From: Cymodocea nodosa
Lineage: Eukaryota > Streptophyta > Magnoliopsida > Alismatales > Cymodoceaceae
Direction: 5' to 3'
NCBI GenBank assembly: GCA_036874045.1
Contig: JAZBRI010000004.1
Location: 5,890,001 to 5,954,000, forward strand
Length of the DNA stretch: 64,000 nt
Shown: piece after piece, positions 1-12,500 of the stretch
Position numbering within the stretch: position 1 is the first letter of the stretch
Layout: each line of letters begins with the position of its first letter
Translations under genes and position numbers: made by a program
The notes under the pieces: model-generated
Databases searched by the model: none
The model's input: the letters and a program-made list of their open reading frames with translations, nothing else
What the model was told of the DNA's origin: nothing

Positions 1-3000
1 ATAGGAGAAGGTTTCAGCTTTTAGCATCAGTGCTAATTCAATATGGTAAAGGCCCATGCCCCATGATTGCATTATTTTACCTTAAGCTGGTCGGAATTTT
101 AACAAAAACAACCAGGAAAATACACTAGGGAAAAATTCCAATGAATATCAAAAATTAAGAAGCAGATCAAGTTAGTGCGCTTCAGACAATTTCACGCCTA
201 TTCTATGACATGGTTATTATGGTGACCACCTAGGTCCTAAGTAATGTTGTAAAAAAACAGAAAACAGCCATTATACGGAAAAATAAGTCACAAAATAGTG
301 AGATTATATCAATGAAAAAAGCTCAAAGATGAAATCTAAAAAATTTCAAAATAGCCATTTAAACGAAAAAATGCTCATCTATTTTGTCTAGGAACCAAAA
401 TGTACTGAGGCAAAGGAACATTTAAACAGCATACAAATGGATTTTTTTACTTTTTTACAATAATAGTCCTAAGCAAGATCATAGTGCCCATATGCCATGA
501 GGTCAAGGCACAGATATTGAATCTTCCCAATGGTGATTTTTAAAATTTTTGTTTATCAAACAGTGGCCATTGATGAAAATCATTCATTTTTATTTATTTT
601 AAATTTTTATAGAATATTTGAATTTTATTATTGTTAAGATTGTTATGGATTTCGAGGTAAATTATGAGTTATAGTTTGATTGATATTGTTGATTTAAGAA
701 ATTTACACGCCAATTTATTAATGGAATGATATAATTATAAACATATTAAAAATACTTGGAAGACAAGTAAAAATCAAATTTTTATTACAGCCTAGCATAT
801 TTGTCTTTGACCCCACCCACATATTAGTATTAAGGCATTGAATGCTGCCTACCATAATTATGATCGTGATACACACAATATCTAACAAGGACGCCCTTAC
901 ACGTACTAATTGAGGACCTTTAATCCAGGACATGGTTTTGAACATAAATAAATTGATATCATATCATAAATAGACGCCATATCACCTTTAAGGGATAAAA
1001 CCACCAATTTCTCACATTCTCTTTCTATTTCTATTGTAAAACATGCTCTTCCCTAAAAACCCACAAAAACCTACCCTAGTCAAAACACGCAGTCTTCATC
1101 TGCTCTCCTCTACAAATCTTCCTGTATCCCCACACAGCACCACTGCAGTAAACCACACTCAAGCACTGTGCCAAAGCATTCCCATGTAAAGCACTATAAC
1201 ATCCTCACATTGTTTGCAAACCCAACAATTTTGCAATCACAAACACAAATGGAATTGTGGGTTTCAACAAACTACCTTAGCCTAAGACTGGAATTAGGGT
1301 TTGTGGTGAGAAGGCACATAAACTCCGATCCAAAAGGTTTTTCTATGTCATTAAGCACAACCTCTTCTTTAAATGCAAGATGCATGAAAAGCAAGAAAGG
1401 TCATGACCCCAAAGGCCCCTCAGCTTCTAACTTTAGTGCATTCTTCCTCTAAAACAAGAGTTGCATGATGACATTTGTAAGTGATACTGACATCTCTTCA
1501 GGTTTTTCGGTCACCCAAAGGTGTATGCCCATTTTGCATGGATTCAATACCATTGGTCATATCATATTGATCGCATGAAAAATGGTTTCTCACGATAAGT
1601 GATAGAACCATGAGCTCAAGGCTTTCCAGCATGTCGGTGAAGAAGGTAATCTACCAATTTTTAACAAAAGGCTTTGTTAATCTGCATGGGCCACACTACA
1701 TAACTAAATAGGCCTAAAAAGTGAGTAATACTACATACGAGCATGATAGTTACAAATAGGCTTGCACCTGCTACCAAATGGCAGATGGGTTTGATAAGCC
1801 CTTGGGTCCTACTTGTGCCATGGCAAGGTGATGGCATTAGGACAGATTTGATTGAGGATAATCAAGGTGGAAGCTTGTAGTTCAATGTGTACCATCATTG
1901 CTTCTAGATTGAAGCCCAAAATTGCACTCTTCAATCTTAATCAATTTTCCAAAGGGCTTTACCAATGCCTGGAATGTCACTACAGACCAGATACCTAACT
2001 GGATGCCCATAATTTGCAGCAAAAGAACCAGCTTTCATGAAGTTGGTAAAGTTGCTGTCCAACCTTACCACTCTCTCTAGGTGACCATCAATCAATCATT
2101 TAAACACCCTAGCAGAAAGTACCATTGAGATTCTTTACCAAACTCATGGGATGCCATTAATCAATACTAGAAAGCCACAGAACCACAAAAACGCAGGTTG
2201 ATTTGCACAGGTAGACAGTGCACCAAAAGAAGAACATCACAGGGCAAACAAACTTGCAGGCACACATGACAATGAACCAGAGGCATAACACATGTGGACA
2301 GCACATGTCTACACACAAAACAGGGAGAAACTCTGTGGCAACCTAGATCACTTGGAAAAATCAGTGAGCACAGCTTCCAACACCACAAATCATGATGAGA
2401 GGAACTGGCAACAACACCTAGCTTGCCTGGGCTGGCCGGCAGCAGGATTGAAGGGTAAAGGAGGGGGCAGTGAAAAGTAGGGAGAGGTGAAAACTGCTCT
2501 GATGGGATAGTTCAGTGCCTAGGAAGCCACTGACAATGGCTATCCAGCGGCTGGTGGCAGCTCCGTCCAAATTTTCCCTTTTTGTTCTACGGGTTTGACT
2601 TGGAGCTCTGGTACCATGCAAGATGCAGCGAAGGAAAATAGGTTCATTATATTGAGTGAGATTACATATAGAATTACAAGATACCCAACATAAACAAATA
2701 TCCAATAATTCATTTATCTAATACTGACGACTCTAACATAATGTAACTTTAACACAAATTTCTTTTTGTTTCAAGGAATAGCAAAGAAAAATATTCAATT
2801 TCAAATACTAAAACACATTAGAGAAATATAAAAAGCATCAATATATCTGAGCATCCAACAAAGATGTATGAAGCATCTACGATCAATCATGTTCTGAAAT
2901 TGGCCAATTCATTTGTCATCTAAAACAAATAGCCTTTATCCCCAAGATATCCATACAGGCCACATCCACGAACATTCAATCTTCATTGTAGAATTGCTAA

Positions 3001-3529
3001 TAAAGAGCATTACAACAGTATTTGTAGTTTTTTTTAGTTGTCTACTATTGCGATGAATGGATGAGGTGTGGTGCTTCTATTTTTATAGAACCATCAACTT
3101 TTAACATATCAAAAATCTATCCACCTCATGTTGTCATTTTGAATGAATAATTTTTTGGGCTCACCTGTTAGTTGTATTTCCATGCCACAGTAAATTACAC
3201 TTCTAGCATTTATTTCCTTTTGGAATGTTAAACACATAAACAAGAACTGTACTTGAACCGTTAATACATATATTAATAATTTTATTAGATTCTATATGAT
3301 CATCAAAGAATTAACGGCATTTTCACTGGCACTTAACCCAAGTAGTCAAGCACCTGGCTCTTGAGTTTGACATTTTCTCTTTCAGCTTTTACCCAAAAAA
3401 TTCATAAACTAACAGCTGGACTTGAAATCTTTCTCAACTTGATTGGATGCAAATAACAAACATTCATTGATGTGAATACAAGAAGTATTAGGATGATGAA
3501 ATCATTGAATATGTTGATTAATACATTAC
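1..3529 (-). other. NDX intron sequence reaching the left edge, no exon seen
   Basis: This stretch lies downstream (minus strand) of the last visible NDX exon and should be intron, since the next NDX segment known from the family does not appear here. I read both strands for it and for other coding exons and found none. Besides the copia-like primer site at 2603-2618 it is AT-rich sequence without a recognisable gene. Confidence 0.5.
2400..2700 (-). mobile_element. Ty1/copia LTR end and primer-binding site relic
   Basis: On the minus strand the sequence reads TGCA followed at 2616-2603 by TGGTACCAGAGCTC. That differs by one base from the TGGTATCAGAGC primer site, complementary to initiator tRNA-Met, used by many plant copia elements, and the preceding CA fits an LTR end. 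The LTR would lie at higher coordinates and the leader/gag region at lower ones. I see no gag or pol reading frame beyond it, so this is a truncated or decayed element inside the NDX intron. The LTR outer border is not resolved. Confidence 0.45.
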
Positions 3530-6500
3530 CTTAGGATGAGAAAGCAAGACATGTACAAGATCTTGCCACTGAGAGGAAATATAACTGGTTAATAGATGAA
3601 AACCACTCGCAACAAGTGTACAATGCAAGAGTAAAATGGAAACTCCATATTCGTTGTCCTAATCAAGAAAATTAGAATCACATTCAGAAAGTTATGTCAA
3701 AAGAAGGAGAAAATATCTTCAACAATTGTTAGGAATACCTGTTCATAAGATGCAAGAACAAGTAGCATGTAAAATACCAAGTCCAGCACTTGTTCAGATA
3801 ATCTTGCCTCTTCAAGCAGGATCTGAATAAAGACAATAGATTAGAAACACTTCAGAATCATCAGTTCTTGTCAAAGTATGATGCTACCCTCATTCTTAAA
3901 GGATTGCTTCGGTCCCCCCCCCCCCCACCCCAATGGCCCGGTAATACTAAATATTAATCATAGAAAGCCAATACCCCAAAAAAACAACAGAATATAGCAA
4001 CTAAACCACAAAATGGTAAGAAATATCCATTCAGCAGTGTATAATAACCGGATAAAATAATTTTTAACCTCAAAGGAGAACTTCTCAGGCAGAGCAAATA
4101 TAATCCTGTATACAATGCACTAAGCTAAACCCATCTAATGATTCATCACACACATAACATCCAACTTTGATACATGTCAGCGAGTTTGACCAACACGTCT
4201 GTTTTTGGGACAGCCAAAACAGCATATGGGCATATTTTGATTGTGACCATTTTTCAACCAATATTTTGATGAAATTTCATGGTGGATTTCATGTCGGTTG
4301 ATATCTCAATGTAGTCACCTAATGTCAGCCAATGTTTATGAGTTTCAACTTGACATTTGCATGTGACACACTGAGCACCATTTTTTCCTTCTTCTCCAGT
4401 AAGCCACTTATGAGACATCTGTATTTTCTCCCCCTCTCCTACTCCTAGCATCCCCCTTTGCACTTAATGGTCCTTCATCTCCATCCATATGCCTGCAAAC
4501 ATTGAAGAAGCATGGCAGCTCACCTAATCAGAAATTTCTCACAGGATCTGCTGCTCTCTCTCACCAATGCATTTTGAAAGATCTGTGCAACAGCCTCACA
4601 GCAGCCTTTTTTTACTAACCTACTAGGTATGTTTACTTGTTAAAGCTTTTCGGAATGACAATTTTGCGTAGATCTGAAGACTACATGTATAGATCTAAGG
4701 TTTTTTGCTACTTTCTATATTTTCGTACTGATTTTTTATAGTTTTCCTATTCCAACAGATTTTTCCATAGATGTGAAGATTATATGCATGGATCTATGTT
4801 TTTTGCCTTTTATATATTTTCGTACTGATTTTTTATATTTTTCCTGTTCCAACAGATTTGATTTAGATGTGAAGATTATATACATACGTCTAATTTTTTT
4901 TGCTGTTTTGTATATTTTCTTACCAATTTTTTCCTATTCCAACAGATTTTGTGTAGGTACGAACATTATACACATAGAACTATTTTTTTTCTTTTTTAAT
5001 ATATTTTCGTATTTAATTTCTATTTTTTCCCTATTCCAACAGATTTTCAAGCATATTTGATGTGATGACAAATATAATTGATTTGTCCATTATTTCAGGT
5101 TGCATCATCTCTTCATCAGACTTGGACCAATCTCAAGGATCATGTAGCAATGATAAGAAGAGAGCTCACAAAAACGAGAACCATAGATGGATACATAGAA
5201 AATGAGTGGCATACAAAATGCAAGTACTGTAGAAAAAAGACAATGAGTGGTGGTGTGACTAGGTTGAAGTAACATTTGGTTGATGGGTGCAGTAAAATTG
5301 CCAAGTGCTTGAAATGTCCTCATCAAGTTCAAGAATAGAATAGAAACCCACTGAAAGGACAAAAAGGAAAACCAAGCATGGCAAGATAATAGATTTCAGA
5401 GCATATTGTTCAGTGAAGTAGCAAGTCATGGCAGGGATCCTACACTTCTCCAAGTGGATGATGACGATGATGAGGATATAATTTATCCTCTTAATTGTAC
5501 CACTGCTAAAGACACAGCAGAGTATGTTGTCACTATCAGACAAAGCAGATCCAAAGGTTGAAGCAAAGAGCAGATGTAGAGCTTTGGAGGTAGGAGTATG
5601 AGATGGGAACATAATAGTGGTAGCAGTGGTAGACATGCAGGCGGAAGACACAGAATTGTTGGCATGTTTCACATGTATAATTAAAGATTTGACAATCCTA
5701 CTGTTGCTATCACTACCAGAGAGGAGTCAAGGCAAAAGACACTGAATGGTATATAGGGTAATGCTAGGGAGAAAATTGGCAATGTTGTAGCTAAGTACAT
5801 ATTCCACAATGCCATCCCAACAAATCTTGTAAAGGGACCTTATCTGTGACATGCTTTAAAGCCTCAACCCATTAGAAATTAATGAGGAAATATATGAAGA
5901 GTCAGGAAGAAGAGTTAAGAGTCATACATCAGCTCACTGAGGAATCAATGATCAAAATATGGTTGCACAATCTTGTGTAATGGATGGATAAGTGCAACCA
6001 AGAAACAAATAATCAACTCCATGGTGCACAGCAATGGAAGAGGCTTTCTATGGCTTGCATTGCACTTTTCATCAACCTGCTTATGAGTCTCAACCGTATA
6101 TCTATCTCAATCTGTAAATCCACCTCCACAGGTATATCCACCTTAGCCATCATATCGGCCTCAAAATGTCTACCATGGGCTTTCTCATTAACTTGCCTCC
6201 ACATTAACATTATAGGTATATGATCAAATACAGAACATACGATACCCATATGTCTTGAGAAGATTCTGTCATTTAGAGGACTCTCAGATGCGACAAGAGA
6301 CCTATAAACAATACCATGCACAAAAGTAGGAGCAAGGGCAACAAGAGGAATTAAAATCAGCTAGGCACTCTACATGGTATTGAGGTGTACTAAGGTTCTT
6401 CTTTTTTTTGAATATTAAAAACATTTTCTTTGGTAGTATAATTTGTTTTTATAGTATTCTAAGACTTCAAATAGGTAATATAATGTGTTTTTAATTTCAT

Positions 6501-9500
6501 AAATGCCTATAAAATTATTCTATTAATTCCTAAATGTGTATTTTTTTGATTAATTTATCTTATGTTAAAATTTCACATTGAAAGGGGACTGTGATTTGAC
6601 CAAACTTCCATCAAAATTTCCATTAAATTCCAACACATTTCCTTTTTCTACCAAACAGAATCTGACAAAAAAACAAAGTTGTATTCCTTGATCACACATC
6701 TGCATACATCATGCCTACTTAAGTCTACCTATGATGCATAACATATCAGTAGTCACAGCAAGCTGTTTTATTTCAAGTCCAGGAACAAACAAAAACCATA
6801 TTAGAAATCAAGAACACAGTGATAAAGACAATAATGTATGATTTGTATTTTTCAACTCTTTCTCATGGATTTCCAAGATGTTAAAAAAAAACAAACCATG
6901 TAATCCCACAATGTCAGTGCATGCATTAGCCATCAGGTATATGAATGTGATAGGAGTTCAGCCCAGATATCTCTCCTTAATCTCCATTTATTGCCAAGCC
7001 TACCACTTCTCTAACCTACAGTGATCCATATCATACCTTGCTTCATAAGTTGGTTATAACTATCTACCTGACACCCTCACTTCAACTAGAATTATGTTAA
7101 AAAGACTTACTTTCTCAATAAAGTATGCCATAAGTTATAGTTCCTTGTCAATATTTTGTCAATATTTTTTCAGTGATTTGGCAAATTCTTTTTTATCAAA
7201 ATTGTAAAATATTTGTTTGGTACATCAAGGTCATACATGCACATATATGCTGGTTTATAACCCATAGATTAAGCAGCCTTTTTGCATAGTAGTAAGTTAG
7301 AATAACAAAAATATCTACAAGAGCATAGCCATCTCTTCGTTTCAGAGAAAACAGTTGGAATTGCCCAACGTTGATATAAGTGAGAGCATAACTTCCAATG
7401 ATAAATACAAAGACCCTCTACACGTAGCAGTCTAAGCCAATTAATTGTAGGTTAAGATCTCCACATTTTTAAGCCAATTAATGCTAGTAGTTACGTTTCT
7501 CTTCATTCTTAAAAGTTTTGTGGTAACTAGTAAGATGAAAAAATTAAGACAATTAGAAATAAAAACGTGCTCCAGTCTCAGAATTGAGAGCATTGGACGT
7601 TTATGTGTGTAACACATGAGGAAGCACTTCAGTTCCATACTCAGAAAGAAACCTACGTTAATTATATAGGATGTGAGATTAATTTCATTGACCATAAAAT
7701 GAACCAAATATACATCTACATCAAGTGTCAATGGATATGAAATATGAAAGGGTGGTGTCCAAGAATTTCAAGAAGCAGCCAAAATTGTAGAAATGTGGAA
7801 AAAATTGTATCCAAGCTAATAAAGGTGGAAATGGCAAGATGATCCTTGTTCAATAGTGTTTGGTCACTAATGAAAACATTAAGAGTTTATATATGTTTCT
7901 TTGGTGGTGCTTTTAATAGTGAATAGATCAAAAAAACCTGTGAATGACCTGCAACTGTAATAATTCCAAACTTTGGCTTGTTGCATGATCATTCCCTAAG
8001 ATTACTATAAAGGTCATTTAATGAATGCAATGCAAATCATTTGAAGCTTTGGGGGGTTTGTGCTTCCCAGCAATGCTGGCAAAGCTTGGGAAAGGTAATT
8101 TTGGAAAAGTATTTCCCAAGGTTACCATGTTTGTGCGGTATGGAGACCTTGGGAAAGTATTTCCCAAGGTTTCCATACTATATAAGACATGATAAGAGAT
8201 TATTTTTGAACCACCTCCCTTAACAAGATTTGGAAATGAAACCCCCAAAACCTCCAAAAACCCTCAACACATCGTTGTGTCTGGTCATCTACCACTTGTC
8301 GCTAGCGTCTGCTCATCTGTCGCTCACTACTCAAGTCTGCCGCTTGTGTCTATCACTCTCTACTCACATCTACTCGTCTCCCTTGCCACTTGCAAAAGCT
8401 CTTGATCTACTTGCATCCCACCATCTATCATGCATGTCCTGTAGTCTGCCACTCAGAAGAAGTTTCTGATCTACTTGCAAAAGCTCCCGATCCAATCACG
8501 TCCCCCCATCTACTGCTTGCATCCTACAATCTGCTGCTTACTTGAAGTTCCTGATCAGCTTGCAAAAGCTCCCCTACTGCTTGTCCTGCCATTTGCCACT
8601 CACAAGAAGCTCTTGATCCACTCGCAAGAAGCTCCCCATCTGAAAGTATATATGCTATTGATCTGGAATGAAGATGGCACAATCCAAATAATGCATATTT
8701 CAATTTTGTTTAGCCGTGATTTTTGTATTCCAAGCGCATGTATATTGAGTTGCTTTTGTCTACTTTCATGATCCAAGAAAGGAATTTTTATAGAGATTAC
8801 TGATAGATATGAATTTAATTTTGTCATCCATTTACTACATGTTGGTTTTAAATATTGACACATGTTGGTGAAGTTTTGCCAACATGTGTCAATTTTTTGA
8901 ATTGTCAAAATTAAAAATCAATGTTTTTAAGTTGTAACATTCAAGTTTTGATATGGGTTATTATTGGATGCTTTAATGATGGCTGCTAGTGCTTCTAATA
9001 AATAAAACAATGCATAAATCATGATATTTCATAAATATGATAAGAACTAATTCAATTCTTATGCTTTCAGCCATTTTATGATAATTGATTTTCTTGATTT
9101 AATTGGAATGACCTATGTATTTTGTATTGTAATGCACTAATCATGTTTACATAAATTTCTTAGATGTTTGGCATAACTCACATAATTATCTTTTTTTATT
9201 TATCTTTTAACATTACACCATCACCAAAAATAAACATAGTACATGAAATATGGTCTTCGAGAAAGGTAAATACATGAACTGGAGTACAAAATAAGATGAA
9301 ATTTTTTTAGGTCTATTAGCAACAGAAATCAAAGAAGGAAATGCAAAACAATAAAACGGTAAATTCAGAGCAGAGACATGGGTAAAAGTAATTGTTGAAT
9401 ACAATACTAAAACTAATGCTAATGTCAAGAAGAAACATGTGAAAAGTAGAATGAAAACTTAGAAGTCAATGTATAAAAACTATACAAAGATTTCAAAGTG

Positions 9501-12500
9501 AATGGAGGTGGGATTATATTCACGGTCACATTGATATACTGAAAGAAATATGAGATGAACTTGTTCAAGTACATTTTTATTTTAATTCAATACATGGAAG
9601 ACATTTCTAAGTCAACTTGTTTATAATACTGACTTATTTATATGTTTGGTTTATAGTAACATCCAAAATGTAAGTTATATGTAGGAAAGTCATGTCTTAT
9701 CTATGATGACTTATATACAGTATTTGATGGTAATATGACTACCAAAGTAAATAGTCAAATTCTCCAATATGTACAAGAATCACAATAGAAGAAAACTCAA
9801 GAACCTAAAGACACCTTTCCTGTTTTCCCTACTCAGTAGAATTCATCATTTCCTGAATTTAAGGAAAGGCAAGGAAACCCTAGTCCTTTTGTAGAGTGGT
9901 TTCTCAAAAATACAAAGAAAATAGTTTAACCTCATGCAGAATCTTCTGAATCTATTGCAAAGTCATTTACTTATTTAACTAGGTATGTCAAATAGTGGGT
10001 GCAATAGGATGAGCCGTCCTAGCGGAAGTTTAAATTAAAAAAAGAAACAAAAGAATGTATTCCTAACTTGATGAGAATGGAAGGTCTTACCAAGACTGAA
10101 AGACTCGCCAAGATTCAAATGTCCTTATCTTGTACAAGTGGTTCTACATATGATAAACAATTGAGGACAGGGTGAAAGGAGACAACAAAGACAACGTAGG
10201 TTTATAAAGTTGATTGTACAAACAATCAGATTAGTTGCACACTATATTACACAAATTACTCCACATGTAACAGAACAGATTTACAGCAAACAAGGACAAT
10301 AATGTATCATGAGATTGTTGGACTCATCACTACCTCACCAAGCATAACATTGTTGAAAAATATATCGAATGAGTCAACATGTTTTTTAAGAATTTTGAGT
10401 CTTACTTAGAAAACAATGGGTAGTAGAAAATAGTCGAAGTATTACTATTGAAAAGAAAGTAGCAATCTTCCTTATCACAGTTGAACAAAACCAAAGATAT
10501 AGAGTTACAACTGAGCATTTTCATTGTTTTGTTTGGATAGTTAGCACATATTTCAATGAGATTCTAAATATTCTCTATAGAATTCAAAATTTACTTATGG
10601 TAAAGTCGTCATCATCAATACCTAGCATAATTCAAAATGATCCAAATGTCTTCCTATATTTTAAGGTAAGATGTGAATTTCATTTGATTCAAATTTTACA
10701 AATTTGACATTGTATTATTAACATTCTATTTTATTTTATAATATAAGATTGTATCAATGTTATTGATGGTACATATGTAAATGTAATAATTTATGGAGAA
10801 GAAAATGGTAGATACAGGAATAGAAAGGGATAATTAATGCAAAACGTATTAACTTGTAACTTTGATATGAAAATTACATATGTACTTGCAAGATAGAAAA
10901 GGTCAACTATAGATGTCAAGATCTTACAAGATGTTATTTCCCAACCTCATGGCTTGAAGTCTCACCTAGTATGGGTATAATTTTGTACATTGTTCTTTGA
11001 AATAAATTGAGATTTCTCAAAATTACTAAATGTTATTGTATATTATGAAGATAAGTTTTATTTGGTAGATGTAGACTTTTCAAATCGTCCTAAATTCATT
11101 TCTACATTTCATGGTATGCGATATCATTTATCAAAATATGATCAGAATTATGTTTCAAATAATGCAGTATAGAATTTCAATTCCAAACACTCTTAATTAA
11201 AGAATGTAATTAAATGTACGTTTGAAGTAATGAAACATCAATTTACAATTTTACAAGGTCACATGTCATACTCATTCTAAACATAAATGAAGATTGTATT
11301 AACATATTTTCTGGTACACAATTTCATTAAAAAGGCAGATCGAGAAGACTTACTTGAAGATCTAGCAAATAAATTGATTGAAACAAATGTTGATATGCTT
11401 AAAGAACCTATTTACAACATTAATGAAGAAAACATTGGTAGTAGTAATACAAGTGTAGAACAAAGAAAAAGAATAGCTAATAGGAAGCGTGAACATATTA
11501 TATATTCTATGTGAGAAAGAAATTAAAATATTTTTTGTTGAACAGTACTTGTAATGAATTATGTTTGTGATGAGAAGTTTATTTATAACAAAATAATTGT
11601 GTATTATATATTATATTATACTATATTACTTAAAATATAATTAATATATAATATATTAATTAAAATATTATTTTTATATTGTCCTATCATTTACTATTTA
11701 AAAATTTTATTATAAATTATATTTCTCATTTCCCATTATTTCATTTCCAAATGTACACAAACAAGTCAGAAATTCCTGTCATTTCCCAACATACACAAAC
11801 ACTTAAATTTCTAAGTCATCTCCTATCATTTCTCAAGTTTTCTATTTTCTAACTTTTCCATCAATTCTCCTTATTTCCTTTCCCAATGGGAATTGTACAC
11901 AAACACCTTCTTTAGATACTTTGCTAAATGCATGACATATGGCCTACTCTATATAGACAAAAGATCTATACAATTTTGAAACTTATTCCAATAACTATAG
12001 TATGAATTGCCCATTATGCACCCATGAACAATCAATAACAGGAATGCACAATGTTGTCATCATCAACATGCCAAAATGTGAAATAACTACCGGATAACTG
12101 AAATGCTGTTGCATACTCAGGACGATAAAGCTCATGTGACATACTAATTAATAATAATGTTGTTATTATCCTCAAGAAGATACTGATGAAGAAAAAATAA
12201 AACTAGATGTAACAAGGAAGTCCAATGATAACAGATCAGCAGTTAGGCTGGCCAATAAAAATTGAATCCTAGCAGAACAACCAGATCCAATTTTTTTCTG
12301 AAAGAAGAAAAGACCAGAAAAATGAACATAACAAGTTAATCTCAAGATACACTTTTGAACTTTCTTCAAAAAAAGGAAATACTTATGAACCGTAAAGAAC
12401 TCTAAATTAAGCACATATAAACAAAATAGGCATATAAAAATCATATTGCCAATATGGAACTCAGAACTATTTTTTACATAAAAACTACTATAAAACTAAG

